Part shown: positions 25,032 through 37,959 of the stretch, piece by piece
How the letters are laid out: each line of letters begins with the position of its first letter
How positions within the stretch are numbered: position 1 is the first letter of the stretch
Source of the DNA: Chlamydomonas reinhardtii
Lineage: Eukaryota > Chlorophyta > Chlorophyceae > Chlamydomonadales > Chlamydomonadaceae
NCBI RefSeq assembly: GCF_000002595.2
Contig: NC_057004.1
Coordinates: forward strand, 975,247-1,039,246
DNA length: 64,000 nucleotides
Direction: 5' to 3'
The notes under the pieces: generated by a model
The model's input: only the letters and a program-made list of their open reading frames with translations
Database searches by the model: none
What the model was told of the DNA's origin: nothing
Translations under genes and position numbers: made by a program

Positions 25032-27477
25032 ATGTTGCGCGAACAATTCATGCGCAAGCCTGGCCTTTGGCAGAGTCTCGCCCTCGTATTCCTATGTGTG
25101 GCCTTAACGTGCAATGCCGCTGCTGGCGATCCCGGAGCTGCAGCAAGTGCCGCAGCGTCAACCCTCTCACCCAACGAATTGTTGGTCGTGATGCCCACAC
25201 ACCACAAGCGTATTGGCATGGTGTATGCGTCACGCTCGTGGCGAAAGGGGGTACAAACACACATTGTGGTGGATGATGAGGTGAGGTCCGGGCTTGTGTG
25301 ATGCGTTGGGAGGGGGCTTCGAGGCTAGTCCGAGTTACAGTCGCACGGCGGAGTTGGGGCAGTATGGGAGATGCGAATGGCAGCGGGCAGCGCATGTCAA
25401 TATCAGCTGTAGCTGGCGTGACTTGCGCATACTCAATGGAGTGCCGCGGTGTAGCGTGCATACCTTTGCTCCTGAGCTGCGTCGCAGAGAAGCGAAAGCA
25501 GCCAGGCGGCGCAGTAGCGCGTGTCAAACCTACAGTGTGTGTGCTGTAGAATCTCCTGAAGCCGTGACGTGGCACATGCTACCGGCCAAACGGTTTCGAG
25601 CATATTGGCAGATCATGATTAGAACCCCATACCGCGTACTGCTACATACGCACCAACACCCGTGCATGCAGACCGTATGTAAGCCTCAGCGCGCCGCGCC
25701 CACGTGCCCCATGTGCCCCATATGCCCCGCCCCCTGCACCCGCAGGTCAAGCTGGATGGGCTGCGAGGAATGGGCCTGCACCACAATGAGACCTTCTCAG
25801 CCATGCCCGACCTGCCCGGGATACCTGGCAGCCTGCGACTCGTTATGTCGCCTCTGCTGGCGCACCGGAAGTACGCCGGCAAGTACAAGTGAGTGGATGG
25901 GGCCACAATGTGTGGGTGTGCGAGGGACCCGGAGCTGGTGATGCAGCCGGGGCATGCAGTCATGTTCTGAGGGTTTGGACCAGGGGAGGCCCTGGTGTGG
26001 ACAGCTAGAGCTCAGGCGTGCAAGTGTGCGAGACCAGCGGCGCGCAAATTACCGGGATTCACCCGCATCGATCGCGGGCGGGGTTAGTGCAAGTAACTAC
26101 GTAGTTTATGCAACCTTCCACCTTCAACCCTGAGTCGCACAATTGCATCAGTAACCATCTGCTTGACTGTTTGCTATTGTGTCCCGCACTTCAATCGACA
26201 CACGACCGTCCACATGTCACCATTCTTTGCTGTAGCAGTTGATATTGATTGTTGACATGCACCACTCCTAAATCCCGCAGGTGGATGCTGCTGGGAGATG
26301 ATGACACGCTGTTCTCGCTGACGGCTGTGATGGCGATGTTGCGGGAGATGCGGGTATCACACATCGACCCCATCGCCATCTCAGACTTCCTGGTGGGTAG
26401 GGTCGTGCGGGGAAAACCTATGCAAGCCACCCAAGTGCACGCGAGAGCCGCCGTCCCTTTCCGAGAGCGATTCAAATGGATCTTGACTGGGCTCTTGGTA
26501 CTGCGCAGGTGCATTGCCGATTCGAGTCGAGCAACAAGCGCTGGAAAGCACCCGTCACACGGGACCTGCGCTGTGCAGCGGCCACCGCCGCGGCGGCCGG
26601 TGCAGCGGCGGCGGACCCCTTAGCAGGCATGGGCTCGGGTGGCAGCAGGATGAGCCAGGAGCCCACGCCGCCATGCATGCTTCCCCCGGAGCGCACCGGG
26701 CCACCCAGGTTCGCGGAAGCCCCGGACTGCCCGCCTGAGGGGCAGACGTACTTCTATGGCGGGGCCGGGATCATCCTGTCACACGGTTTGTTGGAGCGAC
26801 TGGTGGCGCGGCATTTGCGCGCACAACCGGTGCTGGTGGCGGCAGCGGATGAGGGGCATGACGCCGCTGCGCATGCCGCGGCGGCGTCGTTAACAGCGGC
26901 GTCAGCCCTAATGTCGCCTGCAGCCGTGGCGCCGCCCGCAGCCGTTGCGGCGAAGGATGACGCATCCTTTTATGCGGTCGTGATGTCAGCATTCTCGGGG
27001 TATGGCGACACGAGCATGAGCGAGGCGTGGCGCCGTGCCGGCGTGGGCTTCACGCCGCCGCCGCCCCTGCCCTACCAGCTTCTCTCTAAGCGCCTTTCCT
27101 CTGTAGTACCGCCAGCAGCAGCGCCTCCGCCCCAGCAGTTGCAGCATTCTCGAAAGCTGCTGAGAATAGCGAAACGAACAAGACTGCCGTGCGTCATCAG
27201 CGGCAGCAACAGCGATGGTCCTCCACCGCCGGAGTGCCGCCGGTTCGCAACGTTGGGGCATTACAATGAATGGGAGACACCGGCAGATATCTTGGCAAGG
27301 CACAAGGCGGCTGCATTGATTGCGCCGGACTCTTTCAAGTTCATCGTGTCTGCTCACATGAGGCCGCATAAGGGGGAGGTGGATGTTCCTTATCTCTTGC
27401 AAATGGTGGAGCTGGGGAAGTTGTTATCCTCCGGCTATGCTGGCAACTATCGCCGATTGGAGTTCGGGAAACGGTAA
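25032..27477 (+). CDS. Fringe-like glycosyltransferase (GT31 type), copy A
   Basis: Four exons (25032-25280, 25746-25888, 26281-26392, 26509-27477) make 490 aa. An N-terminal hydrophobic segment (LWQSLALVFLCVALTCNAAA) is a signal peptide or type II anchor, fitting the Golgi/secretory route. The Fringe-type fold shows as: ELLVVMPTHHKR and SRSWRKGVQTHIVVDDE (nucleotide-binding beta strands), WMLLGDDDTLFS with the DDD metal/sugar-nucleotide motif, and YFYGGAGIILSHGLLERL, the GGAG motif of the acceptor side. A later conserved segment, KDDASFYAVVMSAFSGYGD, holds further acidic residues. Family members transfer GlcNAc, Gal or related sugars from UDP donors; donor and acceptor here are unknown. A paralogue with the same intron positions and phases lies 1.1 kb downstream. 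Ala-rich inserts near residue 280 are lineage-typical. Confidence 0.8.
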
Positions 27478-28619
27478 AAATTGGAGGGCAAGTTAGCTTG
27501 CCATACTGAAGCCTCGGTAAACCCCGAGACCAGGAGAAGATGGAACGACCGCGATGTCCGCATCTGGTGGCTGGAGAGGTAGACAGAGAGGGCGGGAGAG
27601 AGCAGAGGGTCAGAAGGAGGTGACGGGCATGCGTGTACGGTAGGGCGACGGTGCCCACGATGGCGCCGTAGCACCTACAGGCGCCCCTGGACAGCTTCAC
27701 ATGTGCTGCATGTGATCAGTTGCCGTACGTATGCTCTCAGGGTGTTGTCAAGTGCCTGTTCCGAGCTGGGTGTCTTCAAGGGCACGTCACTCTACAACTA
27801 GTAACCGTGAACCCACGTTGCGACTCTTGCCCTGACTCAACTTGTGGGATTTGTGGGCTGGAAATACAGCCATCACACTCGGGATTTTGCTTCTCACCAC
27901 CCTCTGCTCTTGCTTGCACTAGGAATTCAGCGTCACTCTACAACCACAGACGATCTGGCGGCGAGTCAGACTTGGGGAAGGGGCGTTTGAAGAGCACGCC
28001 GGATCCTGGACGAGAACCTCGGAATTGAACCGTTGGCAACGCCAACTTTGCGTTGGGGGGGAGTTGGCGTTAGTGCCTTAGTGCGGAAGGGACGGCCGCG
28101 GGGAAGTCACGAGCCTAAGGGTCAAGGGGTTTGCCAGAGTTCCTGCTCATCAAGCGTATAGGATTTGGTGGAACAAGTGCAATACAGCATTACCGTAGGT
28201 TGTGTGCGATCAAAAGCCGCGACTTTGACCATTGTGGATCCGCTACAGTTGCTCGATTTCCGCAGACGCCGAGTTCTGGCGAGTAAGACACTTGTATTTC
28301 ATACACAATACTACTCACTAACGCTACATTGGGCGACAATATAGCGCAATATCATAAACCCCGCTGGTTGGAGCTGCAAACTTGCACTTGGTTGAAGCAA
28401 ACGTGCACCAGTTGCTTGAGTTGATTACTGCCATAGTGTGTGTCAGTGTTAATATCATTGGAGGCGCCCGCGACCGCTCACAGCAACAATCGGAGCCTGG
28501 CGTCGCGCTTCTCGTCGGCTCTGCGGATTGACTCACCACTTGCGCTCCGAAGCCTTGTCTGTCCTAAAATACAATCCATACCAAATTGCAAGTACTGGAC
28601 CGCATAGCACTCAGCGAAG
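27478..28619. other. intergenic stretch between the GT31 paralogues
   Basis: It holds the 3' end of copy A and the promoter of copy B. No gene, long repeat or clear poly(A) signal was seen. The sequence is markedly less GC-rich than the flanking exons. Confidence 0.6.
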
Positions 28620-30672
28620 ATGCTCGTAGTTAGACGGTTCGTAGTCCATGCGCTCTTCCTGCTTCTTTGTGCGGGAGGACTGAACAGAGGAGCTGTAAGC
28701 GCCGCCGAAGCGCTATCTGGCGAGGATCTGCTCATCGTGTTCCCCACTTTTCACAAACGGATTGACACGGTAGTGGCATCTCGCACATGGCGCCGCGGCG
28801 TCCGCACACACATTGTTGTGGATGACCGGGTGAGCTTGGTTATGATGGGTTTTTGTTGTGTGCGGAATACAGTGGCCTAGTCGGGGGCAGTGGGGGATAC
28901 CGGTCACAGCATGGTGTCACCGACAAAGGGATGTCAGCGCCGCTACTGCGCTGTCGTGCCGGCTCCACGGCGTCCCCACCAGCAACCATCCCGCATCCAA
29001 TCGCCCGCCGTAGCGTCTTTCAGCTATCATTTAACTGCCCAACCCCACACTTGCAACGCAGGTAAAACTGGATGAGCTGCGGGCTGTGGGCTTGGAGCAT
29101 AATGAGACGTTCTCGGCCATGCCGGACCTACCCGGGCTTCTCCTCAGTCTCCGACATGTCATGTCGCCCGTGCTAGCACACCGGGCCGTTAGTGGGAAAT
29201 ACAAGTGAGTCGGCAAGAGCAGTAGCCTGAATCTTCCAGCGTTCTGCTGGGCAGGCACGCACATTGTGCATGTGATGTTGGAGCTTTGCTGCGGGGTGGG
29301 TCGGGCGTGCCTCTCAGGCGGATACACCGCCGCACGTTTCTCAAGGCACCAGACTTATTGCGGGTCCCCTGCTGCCTGCTGCGCTGCCGCGTGGGTCGTG
29401 ACGTTCTACCTGCGCTCCTTCCCGCACAGGTGGATGCTGCTGGGAGATGATGATGACACGCTGTTCTCGCTACCGGCTGTGATGGCGATGCTGGGCAAGA
29501 TGAAGCTGTCCCACACCAAACCCATCGCCATCTCAGACTTCCTGGTGGGTAGCTACCTAAGAGGGGGTGAGGAGGTGGTGCAATACAAGGCGTTAGCGGG
29601 GGGAGGCGTGGACGCGGGGCACAGAGAAGGCCCAGGTAGACGGGGCAGGGACTAAGCAGGCACGACTGGGACGGGGAGAGCAACCAGGGCAATAGCTTCA
29701 GCAGGTGGGTGCCACACGAAGGCACCAGGTGCAGCAACAACAGCGATACCCTGTAGATGATGTCCGACTGAAGGGCTGGTGTCTCCCATGTGCGAATTGT
29801 GCGCGCAGGTGCGCTGCCACTTTGAGAACAACAAGCGGCATCCCAGGTCACCATTTTCACGCGACACACGCTGCCCAGCGCCCAATGCGACTGCTGCCGG
29901 CGGCGGTGGCTCCAAAGGCATCCAGCCGTGCATGCTGCCGCCGGAGCGCATGCAGCCGCCCAGGTTCGCCAAAGCCCCAGATTGCCCTCCAGAGGGTGAA
30001 ATCAGCTACTACGGCGGGGCTGGGGTCATTCTGTCCCAGGGCCTGTTGAGGCGCCTGTCCAACCACCACCTGCGCGCACATTCGGTGATGGTGAGATCCC
30101 TTGCGAACTCAAGGGGCACCGACGAGTCATCGTCAGATGGGCCGGCGCACGCGTCAGTGGTGGCAAAGGACGACGCATCATTCTACGCGGTCGTAATGTC
30201 CACCTTTTCGGAGTATGGCGACACGAGCATGAGCGAGGCGTGGCGCCGTGCTGGCGTGGGCTTCACGCCGCCGCCACCCCTGCCCTACCAGCTGCGCATT
30301 CCCAAGCACTTGATGCCCCAGCAGGGCCAGGAGCAAGAGCAGGAGCAGGGCGCGCAGTCACGTAAGCTGCTGGGGACGCCACCTCTGGCGCCGCCTTCGC
30401 CGCCACCGCATCGGCTGTCGTGCGCCAAGATCAAGAGCACGGGCGCTCCGCCAGTGGAATGCCGTCGCTTTGGCAGCCTGGGATATCACATGGACAGAGC
30501 TACTCCAGCGGAGGTGCTGGCACGGCACACGGATGCGGCGGCGGCCTCACCGGAGGCCTTCCGCCTCATCGTGTCGGCGCACCTGCGGCCCCAGCACGGA
30601 GTGGTGGATGAGGCCTACCTCAGCACAATGACGGAGCTGGGGACGCTTCTGGCGCAGGACTATGAAGGGTAG
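28620..30672 (+). CDS. Fringe-like glycosyltransferase (GT31 type), copy B
   Basis: Four exons (28620-28829, 29062-29204, 29430-29544, 29809-30672) give 443 aa. The layout matches copy A: hydrophobic N-terminus (FVVHALFLLLCAGGL), LLIVFPTFHKR, RRGVRTHIVVDDR, WMLLGDDDDTLFS, YYGGAGVILSQGLLRRL, then KDDASFYAVVMSTFSEYGD and a shared C-terminal segment (FRLIVSAHLRPQHG). Exon 2 has the same length (143 bp) in both genes, and all three introns fall at the same codons and phases, so this is a tandem duplication. Exon 3 is 3 bp longer and adds one Asp to the DDD motif. The central linker is shorter and Gln/Glu-rich instead of Ala-rich. Type II membrane or secreted glycosyltransferase; substrate unknown. 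Confidence 0.8.
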
Positions 30673-32868
30673 CTGAACGTACGTATGGCGCTGCAGGTGC
30701 GGGGCGGAGGGCGGGCGGAGTGCAGCGGGGTGACATGCCGACATGCATGCACTTGTGCTGAGTTCGGCGGTAGCTTGGGTTTAGCTTTGGGTGCGGGGCT
30801 GTGGCGCCCGAGCTTGTCGTCGTTCGTGGCGTAGTCGACTGTGCGTGTTGTTTTGGTGCCCTTACTTGGGCTTTGGTTGCACACAACCACCTCCACCTCC
30901 CCTTTACTACAGAGGGCCACGGCGGCGGCGCGTGCCGACACCGAGGGCGGCAGCGACAGCGGTTTCGTGCCTCTGATCCCGCCCGCCACCGTGCAACGCA
31001 TGTGCACCTACCGTGTGCGGCGATTGGAGCCGTGGCACCGTTGGAGCCCTGTACCGCACACGGCTAAACACCACTGCGCGGAAGAAGTATAGTGCGGCGG
31101 CGGCCCCCATGCTGTCAGCCGCAGATTAGGAGAATGCCGTTCTTATGATGGGAACTAGTGAACACTGGGTGTTGCATTATTTATGATTAGGTGGATTTTG
31201 CTCCAGTGCCGCGCGTGTGTGAGTGCAAGACAGAACCATATATACTGTGTGGGTTCACGTGGTTAGCGTGCAGCAGGAGAGAGAGCGGGGCGAGTGTCTC
31301 ATCGGATACTAGCTAGGCAGGAGTGGAATGCTGGATGTCGGAAGACAGCAAGTGACACTGCGTGCGCGTGTTCGAGTTCGGCTCAGGCATGTGTGACATT
31401 CATACGTGAGCACGTCGATGCTTGTCGAAATGACATCATCCGGCCGTGCGTATGGGGCGGCGTCCCTCAAGCGCTGCCCCGGAGTATTGTGCCCCCATAC
31501 ATCCACACGTGATGTGAGATGGGGCTGCTGTTGGGCTCCGAGAGTGCTGCCCGACAACTCACACATTCCGGGTTGTGTACGTATGTATCTACGGACGTAG
31601 ACCGATGGGGACCGGCTGGCTGGGCTGTATGTGTGGGGCTGGCATGGCTCTCAGGCAGCCAGGTTCTTTCCGGTGGTCCCCGTGGTGTGCAGTACGGTAT
31701 TCAAGGAAGGCACTGCTGGTGCTGCTGGCGGGCGGTAGATAACCTTGGCTTCGCACTGCCGTGCAGCTACATGGACCGCTCGCGCACTAATGTACTCCTG
31801 GGCAGGGATAGATGCTTTAGTGCATCTTTCTAGCTATAGGATTCACGCGTGATATGGTATTACACGGTAAATGCAAATGCACAACCTGGCTCGCTCGTAT
31901 GGCACATACCGGTACTCAGTAACCCTGGCCCTTACACGATAATGCGGGCGCAGCAGGGGAGGGCTTGCATCTTCCAGGGATCGGCCGCCGCCGCTGGTGA
32001 GAAGTGCCATAACCACGTTCTCGCCCACAGCATCTAGGGGCACAAAATGCCTAGTTTTTAGCGTTTGGGGGATGGGGCTCCGCACCCCCACCCGGGAAGA
32101 GGTAGTTGGCGAGATTCGGACCGCGTACGCACGCAGCTCCACGCGGCGAGAATGCAACCCCGGAAGGGCCCAGTCTTTCTCTCCCGCTGAGGGTTTGCAT
32201 GGCGGGGGCCCGCTGCTTGCCGCTCCCCGCAGGTGCAGGCCGTGCAGCAGGGCCCCACACTCGCAAATAAAGTTGTGGGGCGTACGTAATAAGCAGGCCA
32301 CCATTGTTAATGACTTGACGAAGTAAGGACGCACGGTATGCGCACACCATCAAGCTGTACAACTTACTAAAAGATGATCCCCCCACGTGCAGGCATTGCA
32401 GCAATGGTGCACGCTCTTGCCTGAGCGAACTCACCCGACGCCGCCCCACCACGCACGGCCCTAACGGTTCACGCCTCCACGCTCATAAATGCAGCAGCAT
32501 GCGCCCACTGGTCACAACATGGTAGCCTTGATGCCAGCTAGGGACGGAGCGTTCGTTCGAGTCCGGCAAAATTAATGAGCTACGATGAGCTAGATACCGC
32601 TTTCAAAATGTCAGGTGAACACAGATGTGTATGTATGAACATACGGTATGCACATGCCATGTACACGAACACGGACCTGGATGTGTGTGCGCCGGTCGCT
32701 TGCTGTGTGTCCCGGCTACTATGTCTGTACTGCTATGCCATGTCTGGCCATGCTAATGCTTGAGCAATTCATCAACGGCCCTTCGGCGGCCCTGCTACTC
32801 CGCTGCTACGGCACGGCCGCACAGCAACCCTCTAGTTTCCCCTAGTGGAGCAGGCGGCGGCGCGGCAC
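30673..32868. other. intergenic stretch, convergent gene ends
   Basis: It lies between the ends of GT31 copy B (+) and the Kazal gene (-). No gene was recognised. TTACA (TGTAA on the minus strand) occurs at 31860-31864 and 31932-31936 but is about 1 kb from the Kazal stop, so its role is uncertain. Confidence 0.55.
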
Positions 32869-34832
32869 CTATGCACCGCAGTTGTAGACGTCGCCAGTGG
32901 CTGGGTCATAGAAAATGGGTGCGCAGGCCGGGAGCAGCTGATTACGGTAGGTCAGGTTGCAGGTCTTGACCAGGCACTGGGCGCTGGCTGGCGCGCCGGG
33001 GCAGGTGGCGGTGTCGCAGGCGTTGGAGTTCTCAACGGTACAGAAGAATTGAGGGCTGCCCGCGTTGCAGCTGTGGCGGGTGGAGCGGGTGGGCGGATAT
33101 GATGCCGTCTTAGTTATAGGCTAATGAGCTACTCGAGAGTTGGTAATGTGGCGGGGTGGTGGAATGTGGCAAGGAGTAAGCAACCTGCTTGCTTCCGAAT
33201 ACCGTATTGACACATACGAAGCAACTTCCTGACACAACACTGCACCCCCATCCACCGTGCCCCCGCCCATCCGTCTCACCCCACCCCGACCGACCCATCT
33301 CACGCACCTATAGATGTCGTCGGGCTGCGGCATGCACGCATCCACCACCGCGCCCTTGGAGTCGATCCAGACCGCGTCACAGGCGCCCACCTTGTAGCCG
33401 CGGTAGGTGAGCAGCGTGCCGCAGGGGTTGGGCACACAGATGGCAGACGGGTCGGCCGTGCAGGGCCCCGAGGAGCAGGGCCACAGGCAGCGCGGCACCG
33501 GCGGCGTGTTGGGGTTGCCCGGGCACCTGTGGGCGTGGCGGGTGAGCTTGTGGGTCGATCGCGTACGCCAGCAGGGTACGCGGGTGCGTGTGGGCGTGGC
33601 ATACATGCCGGTGTGCAGCAGGCGGGGTGCTGTGGATGCTGATATCGATGCTAGCCCTGGATGGACCGGGCATGGCTGGAAGGCGGCCTGCATCCTCACG
33701 CACACCGTGCCAAAGCCGCAGCAGGTACCGCAGGCACCATATCCAGAGTACCTCAAGGTAAATGAAGCGCCCGCGCACCCAGAGCGTGTATCTGCCGCTG
33801 TAATGACGCAATTGACGCCGTCGCAGGATTTTGTCTGAGCGACATGCACATGCACTGGGTGCGTGCACACGGCACACGCACGTGCTTGGTTAGGGACTTA
33901 CGTGGGGAAGGGGTTTTGGGGCCCGCACACACCCAGCTTCCAGCCCGAAGTGGCGTCCTTGGGGACCGCGCCCGCGCACTTGGCCATACACAGGCTGGGG
34001 TAGGTCAGCCTGTTGACACACACCTGGGTGTGGCAATGAGGGAGAGTAGCAGGCAGCAGGTGCAGATAAGCACGTGTGACATGTGCCATGCACCGGAATA
34101 GATATGTTGGGGGAGTCTAGGGAGTCAGGTGGGGTAAGGGGCCATCAGGGGCATGCCGCGATGCCGTGTGCGCCGTGTTTACCAACTGCTCCGCACGGCC
34201 GCGCGTGGCTCCCATGACACCAACTGGCAGGCAAGATGGCAAGCGACCAAAAGCAGGAAGATCCCCATTCCCTTCCTCCCTCCCTCCCTCACCGGGTTGC
34301 GGTCGAGCGGGCAGGTGCAGGGCGCCTCCGCCGCGTCTGTGGATGCAGTCGTGGCCGACAGCGCCGTCGCGCCGCTGCCACCGCTGACGCAGGTCACCGG
34401 CTGGCGGGTGGCGGGGTCCACCCACACGGCACTGCAGGGTCCGGGCTGCTGGCCGCCCGGCAGCGTCAGGTGGGGGCAGTAGTTGCTGAGGCACACGGCA
34501 CCTGGCAGGGCAACAGCGGTACACACGCACGTGTTGACAACGTGCTTACGGCGGGTTGCTTGGTACGTCGCGGAGCGTTCACAGGCAGGCATGCACACAG
34601 GCAGACAGGCAGGAAGGTGTGGAGCTACGGTACTCGGAATGGAACGCTTCAGCTGGTATTCGATATATGCGGGCACGCACTGGCATGCACCTAACCGCGC
34701 GCACACGCACACGGCAGCAACCGCCTAACATAGCAATCTACACAGGTTTAAACGGACGTACACTTCGCCCTTTAGTTACACACACACACACGCGCGCGCG
34801 CACACAACACACACACACACACACACGCACGC

Positions 34833-34905
<73 letters not shown>

Positions 34906-36624
34906 GGCAGGCAGAGGGTTGGAGCAGGTGGAGGGCCAGGGGTCGGAGCAGGGGTCCCGCAGGCACTGGACCTTGTTACCGCAGCTGCGGGCAGTTGACA
35001 GGACGGCATACCCACGGTAAATCACACATCTAATCGGTTCCGGGATGCGTGTCCAAGGCTCTGCGTCAAGAGGACGTTTGATGTGCTGACGTGCGCAGGC
35101 GCACACATGCATGCGACCAGATCGCATCCAGTGCCCCAGGGGGACGCCTCCCGAGCCGCATATACCATCACGTGTTTTCGTGTACGCGCGCAACTAGGTT
35201 GCGCCCAGCCAATGCCCTCAGGGCATTCCACGTGCATGCCCCTACCTAACTAGCGACCCCGCACTTACTTGGCAGTCACGTCCTCCACGCCGCCCACGAA
35301 GCGCTTGGGGGAGTCGCAGGGGCCGGGCCGCCATGCGCCCGCCGGGATGCCGCCACAGCGGGCCAGGCACTGCGGCGCCGAGGTGGGGGCATGAGTGCAG
35401 TATGTTGTGAGTAGAGGACCGGTTGGGTGGGTATGGGAAGGAATGAGTGAAACATGGAGAACAAGGGCTGTCAGGGGATCAGGTGAACATTCCCGAGCGA
35501 TGTTGTCGGCGCACGGCTGGTGAGCGCGCCATGCGCGCAGGGCGCCTGCACAGTCTGATACTGAGGCACCATTCACACGATTTGTGGCAGTTGCCGGGTT
35601 TTCTTACCGGGTTGCCCCAGGAGCGGCCGTGTGTGTCGCAGATGGGAGTCAGGTAGAGCGGGCAAACGCACCTGCGGCCCGACCAAGCAGGGTTCGTTGT
35701 GCAGCGCCGGCATGACCGGTCTCGGCTCTTAAGAAAGAGTGCGCACGCATCAGCAGAAGCCAAACGGGCCGGCATGCAAGCTCCTCGAACCTTGTCAACA
35801 CCCGACAAACAGGCATCCCTCAACACTCTTGGACCCTGCCGCCGCCGCTGGGCGGAATGCCACTCCACTCACGGGTCAGCGCACTCGCCATCCTTGAGCC
35901 GGTCCTTAGTAAGCCCGCTGTTCAGCGCAGTGCTGGGGACGTGATGGTGGGGTGTGGGCAGCAGGGCGGATGTCAGCGTTGGAAGGGGGCAGATGGAGCA
36001 GGTTGGAGCAGGCCCTTGCAGATGAAGGGGGGAATAGCACTAGCCAAGCAATAGCCAGGACGTGTACAGTAACGCTAGGGTGTGCTCCCGGAATGATACC
36101 GCCGTAACGCACCACAGGTTCGGGTAGGTCGTCCCGGTCTTGACATCGCAGACTGGGGCGTATAGCGCGGTACAGTACTGAGCTGCAAGCACATGGCAAA
36201 TGCGCAGGGATAGCAGCGTTGGTTGGTAGATGGCGTGTCTTGGCGCTGTTCAGCACGGAGCATGTGTACGCGATGTAAGGGTGCACACCAACGGCGCGCG
36301 AACCACCGCCGCAACACACAGACAGCGGCGGGAGCCACCGTCCGTCACCGCCGTGACCCAGCAGCCGAGCAGTACAGCTGAGCTCTCGCCAAAGCAACAA
36401 ATAAAATGGTTGCCATGTCGACTTCTGAGATGCGGTAATGGCCCAGGTCCTTGCAGGCTATGCGTGCTGACCCATGCGTGTGCCCGAGCGAGCGAGGTGC
36501 CGAGGTGGCCGGAATTCCGTTCGCTTTGCTGATACACAGCGTACTCACCACGGGTCGCAACCACTCCACATGCAAGGACTGCGACCAGTAGCCAAGCAGC
36601 GTTCGCGTAGGTGCGCCGCGCCAT
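32869..36624 (-). CDS. secreted Kazal-type cysteine-rich modular protein
   Basis: Ten exons (36624-36549, 36182-36113, 35932-35873, 35671-35608, 35369-35269, 34984-34905, 34501-34293, 34023-33902, 33526-33308, 33070-32869) join with every phase matching to 400 aa. Residues 1-about 25 are a signal peptide (NAAWLLVAVLACGVVATR). Three Kazal-like modules follow, with the x-PVC or PIC and TYPNLC or TYPSLC signatures: CTALYAPVCDVKTGTTYPNL, CVCPLYLTPICDTHGRSWGN, CTCPLDRNPVCVNRLTYPSL. They are interleaved with a second cysteine module seen three times (QCLRDPC...NYCPH...PCSAVWVDP; RCLWPC...CDAVWIDS; CPGAP...ACAPIFYDP). Kazal domains are serine-protease inhibitors or disulfide-rich matrix modules, so an extracellular role (cell wall or defence) is inferred. 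Exon borders cut inside modules. The first Kazal module splits across three exons. Confidence 0.82.
34780..34904 (+). repeat. (CA)n at the Kazal gene exon 6 donor
   Basis: A CA/CGCA tract of about 125 bp. On the gene's sense strand it is (GT)n starting at the 5' splice site of exon 6. Confidence 0.97.
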
Positions 36625-37225
36625 TATTGCACGAGCTGCTGCCCGACAGGTGCCGTTGACGACGTCCGGCAAAGGTGACAAAGTACTAGTTGGAAAGATA
36701 TATAAGCGTAAGACTTGTATAGCAGGCGCAGCGACGCGAACGCAAGGATTCGAAGCAATCAACTGCTGCCTACAGGGTGCTAACTTGCGTTACAACTACA
36801 AGTTGTGCAAGCGAATGTTCGCACGGATTCTGTCATCTAGCGATACCCTATTGCTAGCACGTACGCAAGAAAGCTTATTACGCCCGCCAGGATAACTCTG
36901 TAACCAAACCCGCACTCCGCAGCAAACTCACACTGCCAACACAGCTCGAGTAAGCTGAGAAGCACTCGAGGGCAAGTGACACACCCAAGCCGACTCATCG
37001 TGACGTTACGAATTTTGGAGCTCGCCCGCGAAGCGCAGCGCGCATCCCAAACCCGCCGCCCAGTTCCACGCCTCGCAAGCCCCGCCCCCCTACCCTAACA
37101 CGTCTTTCGGGTTCCACCTTTCTGGCCTACACACATCCACATATGGCCTAATCCATGGACCGGCCTGGCCGGCATAAAGCATCCGTGCCACCTCACCACA
37201 GCATCATCAGCAATCAACACACCGC
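36625..37225. other. intergenic, Kazal promoter and coiled-coil gene 3' end
   Basis: Head-to-tail minus-strand genes meet here. A TTACA at 36790-36794 (TGTAA on the minus strand) lies about 430 bases after the coiled-coil stop and could be its poly(A) signal. Confidence 0.45.
36698..36704 (-). promoter_or_regulatory. TATA-like box of the Kazal gene
   Basis: TATATA on both strands, about 75 bases upstream of the ATG at 36624 in an AT-richer patch. The spacing suits a core promoter with a short 5' UTR. Confidence 0.4.
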
Positions 37226-37917
37226 TCACTCGTCGTCACTGTCATACACTCGGGGGCTGACGCCTACCCGGTACGACGTCTGCACCCCGCCGGCAGCAGC
37301 ACTTCCCCGCAACAGGTGGTGGTGTTGGCTATAGCTGCTACTGCCGGGCCCCGCACCGCCGCCTCCATACAGCCCACTGGTGGCTGTAGCAGCACCAGCT
37401 CCACCATACCGCTCCGAAGCCACCACCGCCGCCGCCGCGGCCGCTGCGATTGAATCCCCATGCGCCGGGGAGCCACGGTAGCCCGATGCAACGGCTGCAG
37501 GGCTGCGTGACGCGGCCGCCAGTGCAGCCAGAGAGGGCGAGGGCGAAGACGCAGCTGCCGCCGCGGCCGCTGTTGCTGCGCTGCTGCTGCTGCCTGCCAG
37601 TGCGGTGCGCAGCGCTAGGTTTTCGTGCTCCACCTGCAGACGCGCGCGAGGCCAAACGAAGGACCGCAGTGTTGGGCGCTCCATCTTGCGTGGATGCAGG
37701 CCGCCATCCCAGCTCCCCCGCACTTACAACCATACACACACGGTGTGATACCACACATGCCACACACAAGCCTGTGCACTCGTCCTGTTTCCCTTCGAAC
37801 ATACACACGCACCTGCTGCAGCTTGGATTTGAACAGCGACAGTTGCTCAAGCATGGTACTCTGCAGCTTGGTCTGTAGGGTGCGACAGCGTGTGCATGTG
37901 AGGGTGTGTGTGCGTGC

Positions 37918-37959
<42 letters not shown>

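Noticed and set aside
32500-32575. GTTCGAGTCC, like a tRNA B box
   Set aside because: No pairing T-arm, no acceptor stem and no anticodon arm could be drawn around it.
33690-33780. Cysteine-containing minus-strand segment (YGACGTCCGFGTVC) as an extra Kazal-gene exon
   Set aside because: Including it would break the phase match between exons 8 and 9, which join correctly without it.
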